Notes under the pieces: model-generated
Told to the model about the DNA's origin: nothing
Seen by the model: only the letters and a program-made list of their open reading frames with translations
Databases searched by the model: none
Assembly (NCBI GenBank): GCA_947652605.1
Contig: OX393577.1
Span: 32,987,466 to 33,051,465 of the forward strand
Reading direction: 5' to 3'
DNA length: 64,000 nucleotides
DNA from: Elmis aenea
Taxonomy: Eukaryota; Arthropoda; Insecta; Coleoptera; Elmidae
Translations under genes and position numbers: made by a program
In this document: positions 50,601 through 59,066 of the stretch, piece after piece
Layout: every line of letters starts with the position of its first letter
How positions within the stretch are numbered: the stretch's first letter is position 1

Positions 50601-53572
50601 TTTTGATTAAAAAAATGTTAAAGATACATTACATATCTGATTTAACTAGTGACGAATAATTATTTTAGACTAGTTTTTGTCCCATCAACTACGTTCACGT
50701 GAATTTCGGTATTACATAGTGTACTCGCTAGGGTTTCTCATATTTGACCATTTTGCTTGTCCCGGGATTCCGGGAAGAAATCGGCCTTTGTCCCGGGATT
50801 TCCCGGGATGTAATAACTTATGTCAATATTTTTAAATAAATAACCCAAAAAATTAAGGGAGCGGTTTATTACTTAAAAACAACTCCAAATCATATATGTA
50901 ATACATTTTGCTACATGATTATTATAAATAATTCAATAATATTGATGAGAGAAACAAACATTTGGGAATTATAACCTTTCTATTGCAATTTCATATTTAT
51001 GAATACAATAATATAATTTTTACAATGAATTTTTGTATTGTGATTTAAGAAAACAAAGGTGATCTGTGCTTCAGTCAATTAGTCTTTTTCTTAATTTATT
51101 AACAAAAAGTCCTGCTGCATAAAATGCTCTCTCAGTGTCTATTGATGTAGGTGAAATTGTCTTGAGAGCATCTAGCAGCAAAGAAACATCGTTATTGTCA
51201 ATAAAATTTCATTTACAAGCTATTTTGCTTTGAATTATCAGGGTACACAAAAATAAAACTGTAAAAGTATTTTGAAGATATTAACTTTGTCATGGAGACC
51301 GGGCTTCTTTGCGCCATAGTAAAAGAGAAAAATTATTTTGAAATAAAAATAAAATTTTTCCATAATTTACTGTTAGTAAAGATATTTTAAGTATAAAATT
51401 CTGATAAGTTATGATAGTATTACAAAGATCTTAGCACAAAATAAACGAAAATAACAGTTTTTTAAAATCCCGGGAATTCCCGGGACAAAAAGCATTTCCC
51501 GGGAAATATAAAATAGCTTAAAATGGACCGGGATCCCGGGAACCCGGGATCCCGGAATCCCGGGAAAGAAACCCTAGTACTCGCACAACTATTATTTAAC
51601 ACTTTCGCTGCTGCCTCCAAGCCAAACATTGTGTGACTTCGGGCGTTCTTTTTGCAAAAACATCCTATCAAGATTTACGATAGACCCCAATATAGACTAC
51701 ATTTCTATGTAAATAAAATATGTTTATCTATTACTGTTTTTCTGTAGTTTTGGATTAATGTAAAACATTTAACACACTGTATATTAGTTCTTACTTGAGA
51801 TGACAACAAACGCATACAATTTATTTTATAATTCTTAAGGCTCTACCGATAACAGATTTCAGAAATGTACAATTATATCTGGTGGATACACACACATGGA
51901 CATTATCGTAAAAATAGTCAAAAAAGGTTCTAGGTTTAAAATGTGTAAATCTGTCGAAATCTCGAATTCGAAAATTTTCACAATACTCTTACAGATTAAC
52001 AATTTTAAAAAATATCTAAAAATTTTTGTTGGAAATGATTCTTTTCTAAACATAAATTCATTAATGGGCACTTATAACTCCATTCAAGTGAGCACACAAA
52101 TTATATAAGATATGTGAGAAAGTTGTAGCTCTTTTTACAGATGGATGACTAAAAACTTTTGCAATTTTACAGTTTCACAGTTTTACCAAGAACACTTTGT
52201 CTTAATTATTAATGTTTACATATTTAAAAAAAATATATATATATATACACAATTTACCTTTGCTTCGAATCTGCATGGGAGTATAAGTATTTTTTGCATT
52301 AGATATAACTTTTAACTCTATTGGTAAACCATGGCAATCCCATCCAGGTACATAATGAACTTTCCGGCCTTCAAGAATTTTATATCGTATAATTGTGTCT
52401 TTCAATATCTACAATAAAACAGTGTGACTATAGAATTTAAACACCCTTGCATATATATAATCTACAGCGTCATTCAAAAATGTTGCAACAAATGGAAAAT
52501 ATTCTTATTATTGATTATTTATTTTTATATCAATTATGTGCTTTTATTTTTGACAATTATAGTTGCAAATTTAATTTTTGTATGAGTAAATTTGTATCAT
52601 AAAACTTTTTTTTTTTTAAATATCAATGTGGGTAAAAATATCGCTGGCCACCAAGGTTTTCTGGTCCACCGGGCCATCCTTAAACCTTTTCGGTATAGTT
52701 ATCTGTAATACATGTATGTTTAAGAATACAGGCAGCCGAATCTAAATGTAGAGTGTTGTATCCAAACGGATACAGGTGGCCCGTCGGGCCAAAATGATTT
52801 GTATCCATATGGATACAAAAGGTGCTTAACGTGTTAATGAGTCTTTAATTAACAGGTTGACTGCCAAAACAAAATGTCATAAAATGCCCCTGGTGCCAAG
52901 TTAATTCAAAGTTGCTATTTTATTTCAAAAACAAAGTCCAATAATTAAATGTAAGTTTTTATTCTTGAAAATTTGTTTAACGGTATTATCGAAACATTCT
53001 CCAACCGATATTACACACAACCTCTGGCACAGTATCGACGAAAATATTTCAGCGGTCGTATACAACCGCTTGGCAGATAAGCTTATAATAACGGGACAGT
53101 CAACCTGTTAAATACACATAATTTCAAAGAAATATGCGGCACAATGCTAACTTGTATATTAGTAATAAAAATAATTTCAAAAAATAATACTTTATTGATA
53201 GCATGTCCCATATGTAGCTCGCCATTAGCGTAAGGAGGACCATCGTGTAACACAAATTCGGGGCCTTTCAAAGTTTGTCTTTGCCACGAATAGAATTCTT
53301 GAAAATTGGAAATCTGACAAATAAGAATTTTAAATTTTCAGTTGTATACCAATAAATTAACTCACATTATTAATTAGCTGGTCTCTCTCTACTAGCTTTT
53401 TATTTTCTAAACGAAGCGGTAATTTTGTTTGTGGTAATAAAACAGAACTTGAATACAATTTTTTTGTGTTTGAAGATTTAGTATGCACAGAAACACGAAC
53501 TGTATTTTTTATGCAAGACTTATGTTTTAATACAATTTCCCTAATAAATAATTCAGAGTTTAAATACTTCAT
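29684..53572 (-). CDS. IARS2: Isoleucyl-tRNA synthetase, mitochondrial, complete, 14 exons
   Basis: Charges mitochondrial tRNA-Ile with isoleucine in the matrix. Exons: 53366-53572, 53191-53313, 52258-52408, 42178-42376, 39788-39904, 39536-39729, 38659-38828, 36921-37157, 36444-36616, 36056-36197, 35697-35992, 34457-34670, 30776-31213, 29684-29926. The sum is 2904 nt, 967 residues, close to the ~1000 of the animal enzyme. The first ~50 residues are basic with no acidic cluster, a likely presequence. The class I signature is HMGH (residues 103-106, in [14 protein letters not shown]), then [13 protein letters not shown]. The editing domain shows [13 protein letters not shown] and [16 protein letters not shown] is at 640-644. 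An anticodon-binding region follows, then a C-terminal zinc site with Cys at 934, 937, 949 and 952 (CDRC, CERC). No stop or frameshift is seen. Intron 3 is 9.9 kb and intron 12 is 3.2 kb, both transposon-filled. Confidence 0.96.
30453..30732. mobile_element. hAT MITE in IARS2 intron 13
   Basis: 280 bp, from CAAGGATGCACAGACC to TTTGTGCATCCCTG. The perfect 8-bp duplication TTTTAACT lies at 30445-30452 and 30733-30740. It ends 44 bp beyond the donor of IARS2 exon 13. Non-coding. Confidence 0.87.
31558..33775. mobile_element. Composite foldback in IARS2 intron 12
   Basis: The outer arms 31558-31702 and 33641-33775 are reverse complements. Between them lies a TA-flanked foldback (31703-33240, ends CAGGGTTCTCG and CGAGAACCCTG) and a second palindrome (about 33245-33637, GGTATGATAATTAGTGGTTT and its complement). 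Both arms of the inner element encode the same ~104-residue lysine-rich frame (31651-32016 minus, 32927-33277 plus). This is one repeat read twice and is not evidence of a gene. The intron RNA could form several hundred base pairs of duplex. Confidence 0.82.
33776..34456. other. IARS2 intron 12, exon-proximal part
   Basis: AT-rich intron sequence with no bounded repeat or exon seen. Confidence 0.5.
35187..35463. mobile_element. hAT MITE, GGAGTCGGAGT-rich family, copy 2
   Basis: Same family and orientation as 2573-2856 (CAGGGCTGTGGAGTCGGAG; shared AACTACTAAAATTATCAGG). The perfect 8-bp duplication GTTGTAAC lies at 35179-35186 and 35464-35471. The right terminus has drifted from GCCCTG to ACCGTG. 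It lies in IARS2 intron 11. Confidence 0.85.
37158..38462. other. IARS2 intron 7, repeat debris
   Basis: AT-rich. Around 38250-38350 the plus strand reads [19 protein letters not shown] and a little more before a stop. It looks like the start of a transposon-encoded protein but I do not recognise the family. No termini are found. Confidence 0.4.
38463..38643. mobile_element. TA-flanked MITE, 15 bp from IARS2 exon 7
   Basis: 181 bp, ends CAGTCAACCCTTGACATTCG and AATGTCAAAGATCAACTG, TA directly outside each (38461-38462 and 38644-38645). It lies just downstream (minus sense) of the GTAAGT donor of IARS2 exon 7. Confidence 0.75.
38829..39535. other. IARS2 intron 6
   Basis: AT-rich intron with no bounded element or exon recognised. 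Confidence 0.5.
40699..41667 (+). mobile_element. Decayed hAT element with ZMYM/TTF-type transposase N-terminal region
   Basis: Left end CAGGGGCATAGGGGGGTGCG, right end CCAACCCTAGTGATGCCACTG with imperfect inversion. The perfect 8-bp duplication TAGAAAAC lies at 40691-40698 and 41668-41675. The plus strand from 40960 encodes an acidic N-terminal segment (115 codons). Then, in other frames with stops, come [20 protein letters not shown] and CFCCRLF, the TTF-type zinc-finger region seen in ZMYM1-like/hAT proteins. The catalytic half is missing. It lies in IARS2 intron 3 of the host gene, plus orientation. Confidence 0.82.
43127..43897 (+). mobile_element. hAT element with BED-type zinc-finger start
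   Basis: Ends TAGACTTACCATACGTCCCG and TATGGTAAGTATA. The perfect 8-bp duplication TGAAACAA lies at 43119-43126 and 43898-43905, inside the Tc1-like transposase. The plus strand from 43522 encodes [20 protein letters not shown] then [20 protein letters not shown], the BED-like DNA-binding start of a hAT transposase; stops follow. CCCGG repeats fill the ends. Confidence 0.85.
43965..44625 (+). mobile_element. 3' fragment of a non-LTR retrotransposon
   Basis: The frame through 44499 encodes the C-terminal part of a LINE reverse-transcriptase polyprotein: [34 protein letters not shown] and [19 protein letters not shown] 3' UTR follows (GAAGGCGGTGCGCAAGAGTA) with an ATATATATAT end near 44606-44622. 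It is truncated at the 5' side. It resembles RTE/CR1-style LINEs; the clade is not assigned. Confidence 0.8.
44626..45673. other. Unassigned repeat-like DNA in IARS2 intron 3
   Basis: Contains TACAGGATGTGCC near 45461, an end like those of the foldbacks, but no partner was located. Short frames at 44861 and 45269 have no family features. Confidence 0.4.
45671..47305. mobile_element. Foldback element, 1.6 kb, arms up to ~800 bp
   Basis: Left TGGTGTCCCCGTTATCACCG, right GGTGATAACGGGGACATCCTG. The arms mirror each other through the phrase TCAAAATGGATTTTTGCACT and its complement to a centre near 46480. Non-coding; the 46213-46434 frame lies within the arm. Confidence 0.83.
47557..47936. mobile_element. 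Foldback MITE, AGGGTGTTACCGTAC ends
   Basis: Left AGGGTGTTACCGTACTTTGA, right TCAAAGTACGGTAATACCCTG followed by TATA. It contains an internal palindrome GAGCCAAACGATA and TATCATTTGGCTC. 380 bp, non-coding. Confidence 0.8.
48086..48735 (+). mobile_element. piggyBac transposase N-terminal relic between direct repeats
   Basis: From ATG 48238 the plus strand encodes [20 protein letters not shown] and an acidic stretch to a stop at 48376-48378. Beyond stops and a frameshift come [16 protein letters not shown] and [16 protein letters not shown], conserved in piggyBac-type transposases. The catalytic domain is absent. Near-identical phrases lie in the same orientation at 48087-48116 and 48701-48730 (GGGATACC, ATTCC, CGATCACTA or close). 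No flanking TTAA was identified. Confidence 0.72.
49401..49446. mobile_element. 46-bp TA-flanked palindromic element end
   Basis: CAGGGTGTAGACTT and its near complement AAGTCTACACCCTG, with TA outside both ends, next to the last legible piece of the Tc1-like transposase. Either a minimal MITE or the two termini of a collapsed element. The phrase GCGTGATCCAAGTCTACACC also resembles 27755-27772 plus 28936-28941. Confidence 0.6.
49603..50027 (+). mobile_element. hAT-type MITE, CACGGTCTACTACACAGG family, copy 1
   Basis: 425 bp, ends CACGGTCTACTACACAGGTT and AACCTGTTTAGTAGACCGTG. The perfect 8-bp duplication GTTTGTGT lies at 49595-49602 and 50028-50035. It contains three copies of a CGCTAGATGGCGAT-like unit. 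A second copy lies at 53693-54134. It is in IARS2 intron 3. Confidence 0.88.
50290..50600 (+). repeat. Dispersed repeat, copy 1 of 2
   Basis: Matches 51660-51930 in the same orientation with gaps (TAGACCCCAACATAGACTAC versus TAGACCCCAATATAGACTAC; CACCCTGTATATTAGTT versus CACACTGTATATTAGTT; GAAAATAGTCAAAA versus AAAAATAGTCAAAA). The pair encloses the hAT element at 50729-51576. Confidence 0.65.
50729..51576 (-). mobile_element. hAT element keeping the transposase C-terminus
   Basis: Ends TAGGGTTTCTCA and AGAAACCCTA. The perfect 8-bp duplication GTACTCGC lies at 50721-50728 and 51577-51584. CCCGGGAT-type repeats sit near both ends. On the minus strand around 51180-51060 it encodes [20 protein letters not shown] and [13 protein letters not shown], the hAT dimerisation region. 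The rest of the transposase is gone. Confidence 0.88.
51660..51930 (+). repeat. Dispersed repeat, copy 2 of 2
   Basis: See the copy at 50290-50600. The order of shared blocks is the same in both copies, so these are two insertions of one family or a local duplication split by the hAT element. Confidence 0.6.
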
Positions 53573-53692
53573 TATTATTTTAGGTTAAATTATGTAGTAG
53601 GTTAAACGACCGTTAATGTAGTAGTTCAAATTAATTATTAGTTTAATTTAAGGATGCGTCTATAGAAGAAGGATGCGTCCATAGAAGAAAAT
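53573..53692 (-). promoter_or_regulatory. IARS2 upstream interval
   Basis: Only 120 bp separate the IARS2 start codon from the MITE at 53693. The core promoter or 5' leader must lie here or within the MITE. It contains two copies of AGGATGCGTC followed by ATAGAAGAA (53651-53690). No TATA box can be assigned. Confidence 0.35.
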
Positions 53693-54134
53693 CACGGTCT
53701 ACTACACAGGTTAGGAAACCTGTCAAAAAATCTGGAACTTTTCGACATAAATTTCCGCTAGATGGCGATAAGTCTAAGAACCGTTCTCCATAAATTTTCG
53801 CTAGATGGCAATAAGTCTAAGAACCTGTTTGCACTAGATGGAATCTTAATTTTAAACAAAATTGACTTAAACATTCGGTTAAAACATTTTCAGATACATC
53901 CTCCGATTGATTAAATTCGAATTTTTTTTTTTTTTTTAAGTCGGCTTATAAATAACGCTTTGTCAAAATCTTATACACGAACCGGTTCTTAGACTTATCG
54001 CCATCTAGCGAAAATTTATGGCGAACGGTTCTTAGACTTATCACCATCTGTGGGATAATTTCAGGAACTAGTTACCAGCCTTAGTCGGTTTTATGTTTTA
54101 TGTGGGAGTTTCCCAACCTGTGTAGTAGACCGTG
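53693..54134 (-). mobile_element. hAT-type MITE, CACGGTCTACTACACAGG family, copy 2, upstream of IARS2
   Basis: 442 bp, inverted relative to the copy at 49603-50027. The 8-bp duplication is AAGAAAAT (53685-53692) and AAGAAGAT (54135-54142), with one mismatch. It carries three GATGGCGATAAGTCTAAGAA-like units. It lies immediately upstream of the IARS2 coding start. Confidence 0.86.
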
Positions 54135-54598
54135 AAGAAGATACAATACGAAGTGCCTAAGTAGAGGTCTTTCAAGCTAAACTGAACCGCGAAATGCGTA
54201 AAGAGAAGGGATGGCGGTTGAAATGTAAACCTTTCTAAAAAGTTATAATTATTACAGGTTATATCAATGTTGTTGAAATAGACATATGTTTTTAGGTGGC
54301 ATAGTAATTAACGTTTTAGACGAGTTATGGTTTCTGGGTCACAGTTCAGTTTATCATGAAAGACCTCTAACTGCTTGTTCAGTGTTGCGTTGTGTGTGTG
54401 GACTAAACCACAGAACATAGCTAATAGACTAAACTAACTAAATTAAGCGGGACTTTCAGAAGTCCACACAGCTTCAGGACTTCAAATAAATTCACTATTA
54501 AAACAGTTACTATTCAGTTTTGTAGACATATGTTTTTAATTAAAAACATGTCAACATAACTAAATAGTAACGATATTGAAAGATGAAAAAAATATATA

Positions 54599-55110
54599 CA
54601 GGCTGTCACACAAAAAACGCCGCAAGCTGTAACTCCGTTATTTGTGGTCCGATTTTGGTGAACAAAAAACTAAATGAAATGTCTCCTCAAATACTATAAA
54701 CTGAATTGAATTTACATTTTTTTCAAGGTCAACTTAAATGTCAAACGATAGTCAATTTTTTTTTCCTAATGGCACCATCTATTTTTTTTTACTAAATCTG
54801 GTAGACATTATTTTTCTGAATTCAATGATGTAATCACAAGTTAATTTTAGTGTAAAACTAATAAGAAATAAAAAATAAAAGTTTAACTAAAATAAGTTAG
54901 GTTTCACAAAATTTTCAAGCGTGCCGTGGAATACAAAAAAATCTTAATCAACAAATTAAATACCATCAGTGTGGTATTTATTTTCTCTCTTATCTATGGG
55001 TATTTAGATGGCTAAATTTGTCGCCGTTTTCAAAAATATAAGGTTTGTTGGGGTTATTTTCAATAATTTAAAAGTTATAGGGGTGCGACAGTCAAACTGA
55101 ATCACCCGGT
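54599..55110. mobile_element. Repeat family with TACAGGCTGTCAC end, copy 2
   Basis: Left end TACAGGCTGTCACACAAAAA. The body to ~54975 is the reverse complement of 8295-8678. The right end is AATCACCCGGTATA. Non-coding. Confidence 0.7.
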
Positions 55111-55399
55111 ATAGAACATAAACATGATACTTCAATTATTTTGGTTAAGGTTGTGTATGTTCTGTGGTTAAGGTTACCACCATCTAAAATAACAGTTTCG
55201 GTTAAAAATCACTTTTACGGACAAAAAAACGGTTAACCGGTTTTTTTAACCAGTTTCATGTCTTGGTTAATACATTTATCACAAAAACACATAAATATTA
55301 ATGAAATTGCCACTGTCAACTGAATTTATGACTGTCAAAATAGCTTATGAAAAAAATTCTCTATTTTAATTTTCTAGTAGAAAAGTAGACCGTACAAAA

Positions 55400-55548
55400 A
55401 TATTACCTTCAGAAGGAATGCTTCCAATAATCTCCTCATGTTTAGCCGAAGTAGATGGTAGCTGCTCTATATCTCTATACTGCATGTTCAACCGAAGTTG
55501 ATGGTAAAACACCCAGAAAAAAATTAATAAAACAAACTTCCAATTCAT
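55400..55548 (-). other. Possible decayed exon, minus strand
   Basis: From ATG 55548 the minus strand reads MNWKFVLLIFFWVFYHQLRL, then QLPSTSAKHEEIIGSIPSEG, before a donor-like GAAG|GTAATA near 55405. The hydrophobic start looks like a signal peptide, but the frame also overlaps an internally repeated ACTTCGG/AACATG unit. It could be a downstream exon of the THAP-like relic on the same strand (56820-57034). No homology is recognised. Confidence 0.25.
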
Positions 55549-55682
55549 TATGGTTGTTATAAACAGGATCTGAGCTGATGCATTTTTAAAAAAGGTGAAA
55601 TTATGAAATTTCAGTAAAGAGCTATTTGGCTTTTAAGCCCTGCTTGTTAAAGAACTGATAATAGACTGTTTAATCACATATA

Positions 55683-56748
55683 CAGGGTGTTTCTGAACGA
55701 TGTAGCATAATTTCTACTGGTGAATCTACATTGAAAAATAGGACGATTTGGCCCATCATGCCTTATAGAAAGTTGCATCGTTGCTTAGTTACAGCCCCAT
55801 GAAGAGGAGATGAAAAATTGTTGTTTTATTGATAAATCAAGAACGCTTTGACCTACAACATTTATATTTGGCACGTATTCTACAATAGGCAAGCGTGTTC
55901 TTATGCATAAGTTTGAGCGAAATCCCACCATAGGGGGCGCTACAATCGATAATAGCAGATAAATAACCTGCTGGTTTTTTTTTGTCGATCGCAATTTCAA
56001 TTTTTTATTGTAACAGTCGGATAGGTAGGTCTAAAATGTACATTTTTAGTAACTTAAAGTTTTTTGATAGGAGCCATCGTTTTGAAGAAAAACTCGATTT
56101 TATTAAAATATCACTGAGATTTATTGAAAATATTTAACAGTCATGTTTTACACAAATAAAACTGGACATAATGAATAACTAATAAAAAACAAAAATAACT
56201 AACACAACTAAAAATGATTGTTACAATAAACGAAAATATGATATCTGACTACATTTGTTTTGTTTGTTAATTCACAGTAAACTAGTTTTTGTTAAATATT
56301 TTCAATAAATCTCAGAGTGATATTTTAATAAAATCGAGTTTTTCTCCAAAACGATGGCTCCTATCAAAAAACTTTAAGTTTCTAAAAATGTACATTTTAG
56401 ACCTACCTATCCAACTGTAACAATAAAAAATTGAAATTACGATCGACAAAAAAAAACCAGCAGATTATTTATCTGCTATTATCGATTGTAGAGCCCCCTA
56501 TGGTGGGATTTCACTCAAACTTATGCATAAGAACATGCTTGCCTATTGTAGAATACGTGCCAAATATAAATGTTGTAGGTCAAAGCGTTCTTGATTTATC
56601 AATAAAACAACAATTTTTCATCTCCTCTTCATGGGGCTGTAACTAAGCAACGATACAACTTTCTATAAGGCATGATGGGCCAAATCGTCCTATTTTTCAA
56701 TGTAGATTCACCAGTAGAAATTATGCTACATCGTTCAGAAACACCCTG
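55683..56748. mobile_element. Foldback element, ~1.07 kb, arms ~500 bp
   Basis: CAGGGTGTTTCTGAACGATG and its complement at 56729-56748, TA outside both. Arms are highly similar almost to the centre. The two 71-codon frames at 55785-56000 (minus) and 56431-56646 (plus) are the same arm read twice. Non-coding. Confidence 0.87.
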
Positions 56749-56819
56749 TATAGAATTTTTTAAAAATACGTACCTTCTATTTGTTGCTCCCTTATCATTT
56801 GTTTTTCCTCTCTGTGAGC

Positions 56820-57034
56820 TTAGTCCCTTAGGATGAATTTATACTCAAAATGGATGTGACAAACTCTTCTTGATGGATACATCTTCTTTTTGGGATGTTT
56901 GGAGAGAATTGGGTTTCCACATACTGCAACCCAGATTTTAAAGCGACGGAGGTCTCGTTGTGGATCCGGGAATGCGGGCATATGGCCTCCTCGGACTGCA
57001 CAATTCTCCACATCAACTTCCTAACAGTATTCAT
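56820..57034 (-). pseudogene. THAP-type zinc-finger fragment
   Basis: The minus strand reads CAVRGGHMPAFPDPQRDLRR, then KIWVAVCGNP and RVCHIHFEYKFILRD before a stop. Spacing and the final Cys-x2-His-Phe match a THAP domain (C2CH), as in THAP proteins and P-element-type transposases. The second Cys of the first pair seems replaced by Gly. After the stop the sequence runs into a donor-like AAG|GTACGT near 56771. Probably a transposon relic. Confidence 0.5.
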
Positions 57035-57384
57035 GGCTGAATTCTATATGCAAAAAAAAGTGGATTCGTCTAGAATTGAAGTGGCATTTTAAAACTAAGG
57101 CGTTTTTGCAAGAGCGTATTATTAGTATTCCTTGTTGTTGGTCTTGTTCAATGGTGGTATTCATGATATATATTTGAAACGAGGAAGACGTTTTGCGGTT
57201 TTAAAAGCATTATTTTGTTAAATATGGATATTTATATATATTTTATGAAATAATTCATATGGTTATCACATTACTTTCAATTTTTTTTAAATATCTTGCT
57301 CTCGTTTTATGAAACCAAAAAGAAAAAAGTAATAAAACAGGTCCTACCTTTGTGAATATTAAATTACTTTTTACATGTTTATTA

Positions 57385-59053
57385 GATCAGACAACGTAGA
57401 AAGAGTAAATTTACCCATTATCAGCCTCAAAGAATTACAAGAGCATTATAAGAACGAATTAAACGAAACAAGAGCTCAATATAAAAACATGTCACCAATG
57501 GCATATAGAACTCAAGGAACAAGAATAACCGTAATTACAAAAATGGTAGAAACAGCTTTAAAAAGAATGAAAAACAGTAGATCTAGTGGACCAGAAGGAA
57601 TCCCAGCTGAACTGTTGAAAAACGGACCAACTAAATTAAGAGAAATGTTAGCCTCCCTGTTTACACAATATATTAACGGTGAACCTACTCCTGTACAATG
57701 GAAAATGGCATGGATAACACCGATATATAAAAAAGGAAGAAAGGATCTATGTAGCAACTATAGATGTATAGCTGTTACTGATACCCTAAGCAGACTATAT
57801 GGGAAAGAACTCAAGAAACTGATTGAGGTAGAATATGGTCCCCACGACATGGAGGAACAAGCCGGTTTTAGAGCTGGTCGTTCTTGTATTGACAATATAT
57901 TCCCGATCACCCAGATTATCGAGAAAAAAATGGCAACACATAACAGCAAAATACATCTCATATTTGTAGACCTTACAAAGGCATATGACACGATTCAAAT
58001 TAAAAAACTATGGGAAGTATTAGAAAAAAGCCCAATAAATATAACACTCATAAAAGCCGTGAAACAGTTATACACTGGCTGTCTGTCAAAAATAAAAATA
58101 GGTCAAACACTATCAGAACCATTTCCTATATCAAAAGGACTCAAACAGGGATGCTGTCTGTCTCCACTTTTGTTTAAGATTTACCTCTCGCAAGCACTCA
58201 AGAACTGGCGAAAAAAATTCTCCAAAATGGGAATACCCATTAAGGATAATCTGACACTGTATACACTACACTTCGCTGATGATCAGATAGTACTGGCTCA
58301 TGACAAAGAAGATCTAGAATACATGACCCGAAAGTTAATAGAGGAGTACGAGGAATGGGGAATTGAACATAAATAAGACCAAATATATGTGTGTAGGAGG
58401 TGAAACAGAAGATCTGGAACTAAATAACAACATGAAAATAGATACCTGTGACGAATATATTTACCTAGGGGTAAAAATTACAAATAACGGAAGATGCGAA
58501 AAAAAGATAGAAGAGAGAATAAGTAAGGGCAAAAAGGTCATTGCGGCACTAAATTCAATTCTTTGGTCAAAGGAAATATCGAACAATAGAAAAAGACAAT
58601 TATACAATACTATACTTAAAAGCATAATGTTATATGGCTCGGAGGTATGGCAGTTAAATGACAACCAGAAAAAAAAGCTTTTAGCAACCGAAATGGACTT
58701 TTGGCGACGGTCTGCCAGAATCTCTCGTTTAGACAGAATCAGGAACGAAAGAATAGGAGAAAAAATGAAAACTGAAAAAAATATCGTACAAGAAATACAA
58801 GAGAAACAATTGAGCTGGTATGGCCATGTACAACGAATGGCGGACGAGAGAATACCAAAGGAAGTAATGCAGTGGACACCTCAAGACAGACGGAAACGAG
58901 GCCGACCTAAATGCACCTGGAATCAAGGGATTGAACGAGCCATGTCAGAAAGAAACCTTCAACCAGGAGACTGGAACGATAGGAGAGGATGGCAACTGGT
59001 AACCGGAGGGCGTCGGAGGACGCTATGAAACCGGACATATATATATATATATA
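57385..59053 (+). mobile_element. 5'-truncated LINE with reverse-transcriptase domain, one frameshift
   Basis: Frame 57385-58376 encodes the reverse transcriptase: SSGPEGIPAELLK, WITPIYKKGRKDLCSNYRCI, GFRAGRSCIDNI, LKQGCCLSPLLFKIYL and the catalytic FADD. After a frameshift near 58365 the C-terminal part continues to 59028 (LNINKTKYMCVGG, YLGVKI, YGSEVW, SWYGHVQRM, RRKRGRPKCTW). A short (TA)n tail precedes 59054. A 13-bp target duplication TACATGTTTATTA lies at 57372-57384 and 59054-59066. The ATG at 57375 lies in the duplication, so it is not a native start. Endonuclease and 5' regions are missing. Confidence 0.9.
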
Positions 59054-59066
59054 TACATGTTTATTA

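Noticed and set aside
29684..53572. IARS2 as two separate genes because of the 9.9-kb intron
   Set aside because: Exon 3 ends in phase 1 and exon 4 restores the Ala codon in frame within the conserved region after GLPIELKV; the exons sum to a full-length enzyme.
55785..56646. Two 71-codon frames, almost identical, on opposite strands
   Set aside because: They are the two arms of the foldback at 55683-56748, so the match is caused by the inverted repeat, not by conserved protein.
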